Of a stretch of DNA of 22,352 bases, positions 16,253 through 22,352 are shown in pieces; positions within the stretch are counted from its first letter, which is position 1, and every line of letters starts with the position of its first letter. The DNA comes from an uncultured Porphyromonas sp. (GTDB taxonomy: Bacteria > Bacteroidota > Bacteroidia > Bacteroidales > Porphyromonadaceae): positions 1 to 22,352 of the forward strand of contig UQBE01000038.1 in assembly GCA_900539155.1 (NCBI GenBank). Direction: 5' to 3'. The notes under the pieces were generated by a model. It was given only the letters and a program-made list of their open reading frames with translations. It had not been told where the DNA came from and ran no database searches. The translations under genes were made by a program, and so were the position numbers.

Positions 16253-17383
16253 TTACATATCAAAGTCTTCGTCGACCAGCTGGTCGGTCGTGTCGAGCTC
16301 TTCGCTCTCCTCGGGGACCTCATCGCTGAGATGAAGCTTGCCCTCGTGCTGGAGTTGCTCCATGACTTGCTGAGCGATCTCATCGGCAAGCTCGGGATTG
16401 TCCTCCAGGAGGTCGCGGACCGCATCACGCCCCTGCCCTATGTTGTTGCCCTGATAGGAGTACCAGGAGCCGCTCTTCTTGAGGATACCCATATCGGTCG
16501 CAGCATCGATGATTTCACCAATGCGGTTGATGCCCTTGCCAAAGAGGATATCAAACTCAGCGCGACGGAAGGGAGGTGCCACCTTGTTCTTGATGACACG
16601 CACACTGGTCACCTTACCGATTACATCATCACCCTTCTTAATCTGCTTGTAAGCGCGGATGTCTAGACGTACGGAGGAGTAAAACTTGAGCGCATTACCA
16701 CCTGTCGTCACCTCGCTCGGCCCTGTGGGGCTGTAGCCACTACTAATCTTCATACGTAGCTGATTGATGAAGATGCAGCAGGTCTTCGAGCGGCTTACGG
16801 CTGCGGTAATTTTACGCATCGCACGGGACATAAGGCGAGCGTGAAGCCCAACCTGCGTGTCACCCATCTCACCTTCTATCTCAGCCTTGGGTGTGAGTGC
16901 TGCGACCGAGTCGACGACTAGGATGTCGACAGCAGATGAACGGATCAATTGCTCTGCAATGTCTAGCGCCTGCTCGCCATCGTCTGGCTGAGATATCCAG
17001 AGACGGCTTATATCGACTCCCAGAGCCTGCGCGTAGGTTGGGTCAAAAGCGTGCTCAGCATCGATGATTGCCGCGATGCCTCCGAGCTTCTGCGCCTCAG
17101 CGATAGCGTGGATAGCCAGCGTTGTCTTACCAGAGGATTCTGGTCCGAAGACCTCTATGATACGACCCCTGGGGTACCCCCCGACGCCGAGTGCGATATC
17201 TAGCGTCAAGCTCCCTGAGGGGATGACACTCACATCCTCGACAGCATCGTCGGCCATGTTCATGATAGCGCCCTTTCCAAACTGCTTCTGTATGCGTCCC
17301 ATCGTAGTCTCCAGTGCCTTCATCTTCGCAGCAACGTCGGTGATTGGAGGAGCCACGACGGCTTTTTCCGTTTTCTTTGCCAT
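16253..17383 (-). CDS. recA: Recombinase RecA
   Basis: DNA-dependent ATPase that coats single-stranded DNA and drives homologous pairing and recombinational repair. At 376 residues it is slightly longer than E. coli RecA (353). Walker A GPESSGKT is at 80-87 and Walker B ILVVDS at about 154-159. The loop region NQLRMKISSGYSPTGPSEVTTGGNALKFY is complete, and the protein ends in an acidic tail (EEVPEESEELDTTD...). A short Lys/Ala-rich N-terminal extension precedes the conserved start. The gene is transcribed away from copA across a large non-coding region; a TACCTTTG box lies 75 bp upstream. No SOS-type operator was recognised. Confidence 0.98.
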   Translation of the reverse strand: MAKKTEKAVVAPPITDVAAKMKALETTMGRIQKQFGKGAIMNMADDAVEDVSVIPSGSLTLDIALGVGGYPRGRIIEVFGPESSGKTTLAIHAIAEAQKLGGIAAIIDAEHAFDPTYAQALGVDISRLWISQPDDGEQALDIAEQLIRSSAVDILVVDSVAALTPKAEIEGEMGDTQVGLHARLMSRAMRKITAAVSRSKTCCIFINQLRMKISSGYSPTGPSEVTTGGNALKFYSSVRLDIRAYKQIKKGDDVIGKVTSVRVIKNKVAPPFRRAEFDILFGKGINRIGEIIDAATDMGILKKSGSWYSYQGNNIGQGRDAVRDLLEDNPELADEIAQQVMEQLQHEGKLHLSDEVPEESEELDTTDQLVDEDFDM

Positions 17384-17457
17384 ATAAATCCGTAGTGGTT
17401 AAGTTGTATCTAGTCAGTGTCCTATGCGCTCTTGCGCCTTAGCCACACTAACCTTCA

Positions 17458-17465
17458 CAAAGGTA
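17458..17465 (-). promoter_or_regulatory. Candidate -7 box for recA
   Basis: On the minus strand the bases read TACCTTTG, an exact TAnnTTTG match, 75 bp before the recA ATG. At 19 bp further upstream there is no TTTG, only a T-rich TTGATTTTTT nearer by, so the -33 side is weak. Confidence 0.5.
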
Positions 17466-17528
17466 ATGAAAAAATCAACGACCCCTCCGCACAGGGCTGA
17501 AGAAATGCAACGCTGAATCACTATAATA

Positions 17529-17553
17529 AGACTGTTGCAAAAGTCAACAGCCT
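17529..17553. repeat. Inverted-repeat hairpin, copy 1
   Basis: AGACTGTTGC followed by GTCAACAGCCT. Its reverse complement is nearly the same as the terminator-like hairpin at 20462-20489 (GAGACTGTTG/CAACAGTCTC). This copy has one mismatch in the stem. Together the two copies bracket the repeat array, repeat copy B and copA. Confidence 0.55.
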
Positions 17554-17613
17554 CACAATAATTTAGACCCGACTACATATCGATACGGTGCTGTATCGGT
17601 GAAAAACGGATTT

Positions 17614-17792
17614 CCACGTGGATATTTCGAAATCTCCACGTGGAGAATTTTTATTTTCCACGTGGGGAAGAAAAAATTCTTCGGAGGAATCAAATAAAAC
17701 TTCGGAGGAAATGAATCACGCCCACGTGGAAAATAAAAAATATCCACGTGGAGATTTGAGATTCTCCACGTGGATATTCGAGAAAGGAGGAA
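17614..17792. repeat. Phased CCACGTGG palindrome array
   Basis: Six exact CCACGTGG palindromes start at 17614, 17636, 17658, 17722, 17744 and 17766. The step is exactly 22 bp within each group of three; the 64-bp centre holds two CTTCGGAGGAA boxes (17679 and 17700) that keep a 21-22-bp step, and a further GGAGGAA is at 17786. Linkers are 14 bp and AT-rich. Left half 17614-17665 and right half 17722-17773 are inverted copies, about 45 of 52 bases matching by eye. Because 22 is not a multiple of 3, translations cycle through PRG, STW and HVE, which argues against coding. Function unknown; phased protein-binding sites or a large cruciform/hairpin are both possible. Confidence 0.9.
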
Positions 17793-17836
17793 GTCGGAAC
17801 AATCAGAGCTATCGGAGTGGATCGGAGTGTCCAATC

Positions 17837-17996
17837 GGGACGAGTAACCCTGTGTAGGGACGCACGGTCGGTGCGTCCGTCCCCGTTAAAGGTTACAGCG
17901 GTTGGGCGGTTACGTCGTTCGACAACGGACGCACCGACCGTGCGTCCCTACACATCGTTACTCGTCTCGTGCGTCCCGACAAGTCGTTACCCGTCT
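17837..17996 (-). repeat. Dispersed MITE/REP-like element, copy B
   Basis: Reverse-orientation relative of 988-1211. Its inverted ends (17839-17872 and 17933-17966) match over 34 bp with 32 identities. Two 8-bp hairpins, GGACGCAC/GTGCGTCC, lie at 17858-17878 and 17927-17947. The right arm is partly duplicated (17967-17995). Shared interior: GCTGTAACCTTTAACGGGG on the minus strand. The element sits between inverted AGCTATCGGA sequences (17807-17816; complement 18012-18021). No coding capacity. Confidence 0.8.
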
Positions 17997-18112
17997 GATA
18001 GCTCCGATGATTCCGATAGCTAACAGCCAATCCATGGATGACACATTATATATGTAGTAACCTCATTCCAGAGATTCACAGCTTGTGCAACTCAGTGGCG
18101 ATTGATTTGTTG

Positions 18113-18120
18113 TACCTTTG
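18113..18120 (+). promoter_or_regulatory. Candidate -7 box for copA
   Basis: TACCTTTG, exact TAnnTTTG match, 46 bp before the copA ATG. No TTTG at the normal -33 distance. The 85 bp between repeat copy B and this box hold no recognised metal-regulator operator. Confidence 0.5.
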
Positions 18121-18166
18121 TACCCAGGGATAGCAAGAAAGCTCTCCCCTTTTACCTAGACTGACT

Positions 18167-20353
18167 ATGAAACAAACGACCGAATATATCCCCATCGTCG
18201 GCATGCACTGCGCTGGATGTGCGGCAGCCGTCACCAATAAATTGCAAGGCGTCGCTGGCGTCCTCCAGGCTACGGCGCAGATTGATACCCACTCCTTATA
18301 TATTTCATACGATGCAGAGCAGATCACCCGCGAGCAAATCGCTGAACTGGTCTCCTCGCTCGGCTTCTCGCTTATCCTCACGACAGACGAAACAGAGGCA
18401 GTGAGCCAAGCGCTGGAGCAGGAGCGTCGCTCGGCACGTCGCCTCGCCTGGCGCACAGCTGTCGCAGCCGTACTGACCCTTGCCGTAATGGTCTGGATGT
18501 ACTTGCTCGATGGCGTCGGCGAGCGCTGGGTGGCTCCACTGGTAGCTCTGGTGGCGTATCTCTATGTAGCAGGACCTTTTCACTGGAGAGCCCTGAAGCA
18601 GCTCAGACGCGGTGTCATGGGAATGGACACACTGGTCTCCCTCAGCACCACCTGCTCGGTCATCGGCTTGCTCCTCGCCTACGGCTCTGGGGGGCATCAG
18701 CTACACCTGTACCTAGACGCTTTGGTTATGATTCCCGCCTTCGTCCTCATCGGCAAGTGGCTCGAGCAGCGCGCCACAGCCTCGACAGCTAGGGCGCTGA
18801 GAGCACTCCTCGACTTGACCCCTCGTGAAGCTACGCTCGTCGTGGGCGAGGAGACACGCCGCGTGCCTCTGCAGTTGGTCCAACCTGGGATGACCGTTCG
18901 GGTGCGCCCAGGCGAAGCTATCCCAGTGGATGGCGTGATTGTCTCACAAGGTACGACGCATATCAACGAACAGACCATCACAGGTGAGGCGGATGCAGTC
19001 CTCCGTGGTGAGGGAGACAAAGTCTTCGCTGGAACCATCTGCCTCTCTACCGCCATAGAGGTGCGCGCTGAGAGCGTCGGTGCCGACACCGCCTTGGGAC
19101 ATATCGTCTCGACCGTGCGGAAGACCTTGGCGGACAAGCCCCCGCTACGTCTCTTGGCTGACCGTATCGCACAGTACTTCGTCCCAGCGATACTGTTCCT
19201 AGGGGCACTCACCTTTGCCCTGTGGTACTGGGTCGTAGAGCCAGGCGCCCTGGATCTAGCAGCACGCTACGCCATCTCCGTCCTCGTCATCGCCTGCCCC
19301 TGCGCCTTGGGCTTGGCGACACCTACCGCCCTGACCGTAGCTGTCGGCGAGTCGGCGCGCAGGAACATACTCTTTGCCGAGGCTTCGGCTCTGGAGACTT
19401 TGCCACGGGTCGATACGTTTCTCATGGACAAAACGGGTACGCTCACCCTCGGAAGCCCCTCAGTTACTGACGTGCAATGGTTTATATCCGAGGAGGAACG
19501 TGCTGCGAGGCTCTCGCACATCGTCTCCGCTGAGCAGCACAGCCTGCATCCTCTCGCACGAGCCATCGTGGCGTACGGGGAAACGCTGGGTGCGACGGTC
19601 AGCGAACTAACCGTCGTCGAGCACCCAGGACAAGGCTTGCTAGTGACCACCCCCGAGGGCGAGCTACGCATAGGGCGTGCTACTTGGGTTGCCGAGGGTG
19701 GGGTGGAGTCAATTCCTCCCTGCGAACTCACTGGCTCACTTGTGTACGTAGCGCAAGGAGCGCGTCTCATCGCTATCATAGCCCTCTCGGACACGCTCAC
19801 ACCGCACGCCACCGAGACCGTAGCGCAGCTCAAGGCGCACGGCAAAAAGCTACTCATGCTCACCGGCGACCGAGAGGCAGAAGCGCAGCGCATCGCTCAG
19901 CAAATAGGAATAGACACCGTGCACTCCGAACTGATGCCACAGGACAAGGAGACGCTCCTCACCTCCCTACAGGAGCAGGGACAGGTCGTAGCTATGGTGG
20001 GCGATGGAGTCAACGACGGGCAGGCACTAGCGCGTGCCGATGTGAGCATAGCCCTCGCTGGAGGCAGTGACCTAGCCACCTCTATGGCGCAACTGGTCAT
20101 CTCCAAGCCCGACCTATCACTCCTCGTCGAGGCGATAGAGATAGCGAGACAGACCGTTCGCACGATCCGCTTCAACTTCCTCTGGGCTCTGCTCTACAAC
20201 GTGATTGCTATCCCAATCGCTGCAGGACTCTTCACCCGGTGGGGCCTAACCATCACGCCCGCCATCGCGGCTGCTGCCATGGCGTTCAGCTCCATCTGCG
20301 TCGTCGTCAATAGCCTCCTCCTCCAGCGTCGCATCGCCCACCAGCACAAGTAA
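18167..20353 (+). CDS. copA: Copper-exporting P1B-type ATPase
   Basis: Inner-membrane ATPase that pumps Cu(I) out of the cytoplasm. The 728-residue protein has one N-terminal HMA domain with GMHCAGC (residues 12-18), two early helices, and a further helix pair. The actuator domain has TGEA where TGES/TGEP is usual. The Cu site CPC is in the sixth helix, followed by phosphorylation motif DKTGTLTLG, SLHPLA in the nucleotide-binding domain, and hinge GDGVNDGQAL (usual GDGINDAPAL). In the last helices YN (LLYNVIAIPIAAG) and M-x-x-S-S (MAFSSI) complete the Cu(I)-specific P1B-1 set. Eight helices in all. No CsoR, CueR, CopY or CopZ gene is adjacent. Confident on copper specificity class. Confidence 0.96.
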   Translation: MKQTTEYIPIVGMHCAGCAAAVTNKLQGVAGVLQATAQIDTHSLYISYDAEQITREQIAELVSSLGFSLILTTDETEAVSQALEQERRSARRLAWRTAVAAVLTLAVMVWMYLLDGVGERWVAPLVALVAYLYVAGPFHWRALKQLRRGVMGMDTLVSLSTTCSVIGLLLAYGSGGHQLHLYLDALVMIPAFVLIGKWLEQRATASTARALRALLDLTPREATLVVGEETRRVPLQLVQPGMTVRVRPGEAIPVDGVIVSQGTTHINEQTITGEADAVLRGEGDKVFAGTICLSTAIEVRAESVGADTALGHIVSTVRKTLADKPPLRLLADRIAQYFVPAILFLGALTFALWYWVVEPGALDLAARYAISVLVIACPCALGLATPTALTVAVGESARRNILFAEASALETLPRVDTFLMDKTGTLTLGSPSVTDVQWFISEEERAARLSHIVSAEQHSLHPLARAIVAYGETLGATVSELTVVEHPGQGLLVTTPEGELRIGRATWVAEGGVESIPPCELTGSLVYVAQGARLIAIIALSDTLTPHATETVAQLKAHGKKLLMLTGDREAEAQRIAQQIGIDTVHSELMPQDKETLLTSLQEQGQVVAMVGDGVNDGQALARADVSIALAGGSDLATSMAQLVISKPDLSLLVEAIEIARQTVRTIRFNFLWALLYNVIAIPIAAGLFTRWGLTITPAIAAAAMAFSSICVVVNSLLLQRRIAHQHK

Positions 20354-20461
20354 TCCGCTCACCAGCCGAAGGCGTCTGCATCATTCGCCGAAATAGTTCG
20401 CTCGTAGCAGGACAGCCCGCTAGACCTTCCGACTGGCTGCGATACCGCTGCGACATCATTT

Positions 20462-20493
20462 TGAGACTGTTGACTTTGCAACAGTCTCATTTT
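20462..20493 (+). terminator. Hairpin terminator after copA
   Basis: An 11-bp perfect stem (TGAGACTGTTG 20462-20472, CAACAGTCTCA 20479-20489) with a 6-base loop is followed by TTTT. It lies 109 bp past the copA stop. The T run is short, so termination may be partial. Near-identical to the hairpin at 17529. Its T run also forms part of the -33 box of the next promoter. Confidence 0.65.
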
Positions 20494-20521
20494 GTCAACC
20501 GGGTTTAGTTGTTTACCTTTG
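20491..20521 (+). promoter_or_regulatory. Near-perfect Bacteroidetes promoter
   Basis: TTTG at 20491-20494, a 19-bp spacer, then TACCTTTG at 20514-20521: both boxes match the Bacteroidetes TTTG-N19-TAnnTTTG consensus. Transcription would start near 20528, giving a leader of about 140 bases before the small gene at 20666. That leader can close a GCGGTG/CACCGC stem (20521-20526 with 20589-20594) and contains a 21-codon open frame (20546-20611) that may be chance. Confidence 0.7.
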
Positions 20522-20665
20522 CGGTGTGGGTATAAGACTCCAGCGATGCAGTACAGCGTGATGCCACTCGAGTTATCAGTTAGCTTGGCACCGCTCTTCC
20601 TGCGACTCTGAGGGGGGAGAGAGAATTATACATCTAGAATAAGTCGGAATTTAAACAGATATACG

Positions 20666-20848
20666 ATGCAACAAGTCATCAAGGTCGTAGGAATAATAGG
20701 AATGGTTGCTTCTGTGCTTCTGCTCATAGCTGACATTCTATTTGGTATCGATCTGGGGAGATATACCGGAAAGATTGTACTTCTAATCGGGTTCGTTCTA
20801 TACGAAATCGGGAATCGGGACTGGAATTTAGGCAAGAAGCGCAAATAA
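20666..20848 (+). CDS. Small two-helix membrane protein, unknown
   Basis: The 60-residue protein is not recognised. It has a hydrophobic helix at about 4-27 (VVGIIGMVASVLLLIADILF), a short loop GIDLGRY, a second helix at about 35-47 (KIVLLIGFVLYEI) and a basic end NLGKKRK. The positive tail suggests a cytoplasmic C-terminus. Codons are AT-rich (ATA, CTA, AGA), unlike the housekeeping block. A consensus promoter lies 145 bp upstream with nothing else in between, which supports expression. The opposite strand is also open over the same stretch but looks less protein-like. Confidence 0.6.
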   Translation: MQQVIKVVGIIGMVASVLLLIADILFGIDLGRYTGKIVLLIGFVLYEIGNRDWNLGKKRK

Positions 20849-21280
20849 AGCCCGCCGACAGGTCGAGCAAGAACTCCGGACTATCGTAGGCACAGCTTGG
20901 GATAGACGGTGTCTATTCGCAAGATTGAAAGTCGATCCCCGAGGCATCGCCCTCTTGGGAGAGGATGGTGTGGCTATTAGCAGAGGGTGCGCTCTGAGAC
21001 GCACGCCCTAGCTTAGAGTATCAGTCGCTTCGCATTTGAGGCCTATTAGTCAAGCAAAGGCGAAAACTCAATCTGCCAAGCCTTTTTGGGAAGAAGCCCA
21101 GAACTCCTATGATGCTCAGGGGGCAGGGGCGCAAGACTTAAATGAAAGTGTGCGAACACTCCACAAAGTTTTTCCCTACATTTGTAATCGTCTTGCACTG
21201 GACACTAGAATATGCACAGGACAGAATATGAAAGGACAGGTCTAGCAAAGAGCTTGATATATATACTTAAATAACTACAC
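20849..21280. other. Gene-poor gap before the MORN-like gene
   Basis: A 432-bp gap with no convincing gene. It contains a short hairpin ATAGAC/GTCTAT near 20912-20926 and a G/C-rich AGGGTGCG/CGCACGCCCT hairpin with a bulge near 20985-21010. A TTG-started frame of 69 codons (21036-21245) has no recognisable domain or start signal and may be a remnant. The promoter box at 21177 belongs to the next gene. Confidence 0.5.
21177..21184 (+). promoter_or_regulatory. Candidate -7 box for the MORN-like gene
   Basis: TACATTTG, exact TAnnTTTG match, 96 bp before the ATG at 21281. The -33 region lacks a clear TTTG. Confidence 0.4.
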
Positions 21281-21847
21281 ATGAGACTGTCTATATTAAT
21301 ATTACAACTTGTTGTTTGCTCCACTATTTGGGGACAGACAATAAGTTTACCCATAGCCCCCTTGGATATCAACTTAAAACGCATTAATCAATCGGACTCT
21401 TTGGGTAGAAAAACGGGGTATTGGTGTGAAGCTACTGATGACATTGTTTCACTATGCTTCTATGCTGATGGAGTTAAAGACGGCTTTGCTCAGATATACA
21501 GTAAGTTGGGACATGATAGATATTATCTCGCAGCCTCTGGATATTACCACAATAATATGCCAGTGCATCAATGGCTATTTTTCTATGCTAATGGTATGGT
21601 TTCCTTCTCACAAACCAAAATCTCAAAGAATTCAGACTTTCTAAAAGAGGCGCGAAAGGCAGGATTTTATAACCCAAGCTCAACACTGCAATGCTATATC
21701 ACAAATTATGATGTTGACGGCAAAATCACTTCAGAAGGATGGTGCATATTTCAAGATGATGTAGAAGCTGAAGCACAGGAAGTAGGGATATGGAAATACT
21801 ACACTTCGCAAGGCGTAAAAACGGTAAACAAGTCCTTGGAATATTGA
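21281..21847 (+). CDS. Exported MORN/YwqK-like repeat protein
   Basis: The 188-residue protein has a Sec signal peptide at about 1-19 (LSILILQLVVCSTIWG then QT). The mature part has degenerate repeats of the MORN-variant type seen in YwqK-family proteins: GRKTGYW, FYADGVKDGFAQIYS, then ASGYYHNNMPVHQWLFFYANGMV, and EVGIWKYYTSQGVK near the end. In Bacteroidetes such proteins are often annotated as toxin-antitoxin YwqK family antitoxin, but a toxin partner is rarely proven. It probably acts in the periplasm or outer envelope. Codon use is AT-rich, unlike upstream genes. The next gene starts within 40 bp, so these form one transcription unit. Function unknown. Confidence 0.72.
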   Translation: MRLSILILQLVVCSTIWGQTISLPIAPLDINLKRINQSDSLGRKTGYWCEATDDIVSLCFYADGVKDGFAQIYSKLGHDRYYLAASGYYHNNMPVHQWLFFYANGMVSFSQTKISKNSDFLKEARKAGFYNPSSTLQCYITNYDVDGKITSEGWCIFQDDVEAEAQEVGIWKYYTSQGVKTVNKSLEY

Positions 21848-21884
21848 GAAGTGTGATGTTGTGCAGATCCAAGACGCATCCCGT

Positions 21885-22253
21885 ATGCAGAAAATGAAAG
21901 TTACAATAGCAATCGTCTTGATTCTTGTAATGAGCCTAATCTATTTATTGGCGATGAGCCTAATCAATAGGTTAGCTCCTATAGCCCATCCTAATGTCGC
22001 TTATGGATTGACTATGGTAGTGTGGACTATCCTGCTGTTTGCCACTCAATCCTTAGTACTGCTATTGTTGTTTTGGAGCAAACGCAAATTTGTTTTCTTC
22101 ATCCCGCTCATTATTCCGGCTGTATATGCACTAAGCTTATTGGACGTATATCCTAAGCGTTCCTTTGTTTGGTTATTCGTATTGCTCATATTATACATTT
22201 GCTACTACCTATTCTTAATAAAATATGTCTTCTCAAATGGGAAACATTCTTAA
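21885..22253 (+). CDS. Four-helix membrane protein, unknown
   Basis: Not recognised. Starting at ATG 21885 (MQKMKVTIAIVL) gives 122 residues with four hydrophobic stretches: an N-terminal helix VTIAIVLILVMSLIYLLAM, GLTMVVWTILLFATQSLVLLLLF, FVFFIPLIIPAVYALSLL, and FVWLFVLLILYICYYLFLI. The frame is open back to GTG 21861, but an ATG directly before the hydrophobic core is more likely; ATG 21894 is also possible. The repeated MSLI...MSLI comes from a small tandem duplication (ATGAGCCTAATC, near 21930 and 21954). It lies 37 bp after the MORN-like gene and shares its AT-rich codon use. Confidence 0.6.
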   Translation: MQKMKVTIAIVLILVMSLIYLLAMSLINRLAPIAHPNVAYGLTMVVWTILLFATQSLVLLLLFWSKRKFVFFIPLIIPAVYALSLLDVYPKRSFVWLFVLLILYICYYLFLIKYVFSNGKHS

Positions 22254-22281
22254 TCGCAAGATTGGAAACTTCACCATTTAT

Positions 22282-22352
22282 ATGAGCATAGTGGTAGTCT
22301 TATTGATGCCATTGTTGTGCTTTAGTTGCAGTCCTCAATTGTGTTTACAAAA
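22282..22352 (+). CDS. Start of a probable lipoprotein gene, cut by the window end
   Basis: From ATG 22282 the frame reads MSIVVVLLMPLLCFSCSPQ and continues to the end. A short hydrophobic N-terminus ending in FSC-S is like Bacteroidetes lipoprotein signals, though Cys and Phe at -3 and -2 are off the strict lipobox. An upstream in-frame ATG at 22225 would overlap the previous gene by 29 bp and place the hydrophobic part 20 residues in, so 22282 is preferred. Nothing more can be said about its product. Confidence 0.5.
   Translation, partial: MSIVVVLLMPLLCFSCSPQLCLQ

Noticed and set aside
17614..17773. CRISPR array
   Set aside because: The repeat is an 8-bp palindrome with 14-bp AT-rich linkers that are themselves similar and mirrored; CRISPR repeats and spacers are much longer, and no cas gene is present.
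17614..17773. parS centromere cluster
   Set aside because: The core CCACGTGG resembles parS, but the flanking GTT/AAC arms needed for ParB are missing from all six boxes, and no parA/parB is nearby. Kept only as a distant alternative.
17553..17857. Open frames on both strands across the CCACGTGG array
   Set aside because: Their sequence is only the 22-bp repeat translated in rotating frames (PRG, STW, HVE). Both strands are open for the same reason, and there is no start signal or domain.
18697..19893. Long minus-strand frames inside copA
   Set aside because: GC-rich shadow frames opposite a well-supported gene; Ser/Arg/Ala-rich translations with no domain.
20546..20611. 21-residue leader peptide
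   Set aside because: It sits right after a strong promoter, but a frame this short is expected by chance; noted within the promoter finding only.
21036..21245. 69-codon frame with a TTG start
   Set aside because: No recognisable domain, no start signal, and a promoter-like box lies inside its 3' part. Could be a decayed gene, but not supportable.
20920..22268. CGCAAGATTG shared near 20920 and 22255
   Set aside because: A shared 10-mer is expected many times by chance in a window this size, and the flanks do not match.

Overview
The window reads as chromosomal DNA of a Bacteroidetes bacterium, most likely a Porphyromonas of the asaccharolytica/uenonis type. This is inference from protein style, not a database match. 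The supporting signs are a GC-rich coding sequence, several TAnnTTTG (-7) promoter boxes of the Bacteroidetes sigma factor, few clear Shine-Dalgarno sites, and a dipeptidyl peptidase IV of the kind used by peptide-fermenting Porphyromonas.

Layout. Bases 1-920 hold the end of a membrane protein and a ZIP-family metal transporter. Bases 921-1332 are non-coding: a 9-bp tandem repeat, a repeat element with long inverted ends (copy A) and a promoter. From 1333 to 11821 runs a + strand housekeeping block: aspS, a Nif3/YqfO protein, a coiled-coil zinc-ribbon protein, tilS, a THUMP-domain RNA methyltransferase, dipeptidyl peptidase IV and purD. It closes with a clear intrinsic terminator at 11855-11889. 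From 16125 down to 11923 lies a tight four-gene minus-strand operon: a macro-like protein, a FemAB/GNAT-like transferase, a polysaccharide-deacetylase-like protein and a glycosyltransferase. Three of the four fit cell-surface glycan work. recA lies upstream of it on the same strand.

Between recA (minus) and copA (plus) is a roughly 780-bp divergent non-coding region with the most unusual structure in the window. It holds six copies of the palindrome CCACGTGG, three and three, at an exact 22-bp step, around two CTTCGGAGGAA boxes that continue the step. The two halves form a large inverted repeat. Directly beside it is copy B of the dispersed repeat, in the opposite orientation to copy A, with a matching base-pair swap in a conserved hairpin. 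copA follows, a Cu(I)-exporting P-type ATPase.

After copA a hairpin terminator overlaps a near-perfect Bacteroidetes promoter. The sequence then becomes visibly AT-richer with different codon use. This last part carries a small two-helix membrane protein, an exported MORN/YwqK-like protein, a four-helix membrane protein and the start of a probable lipoprotein. It looks like an accessory cassette of unknown function that runs off the end. No tRNA, rRNA, CRISPR array, transposase or integrase was seen.
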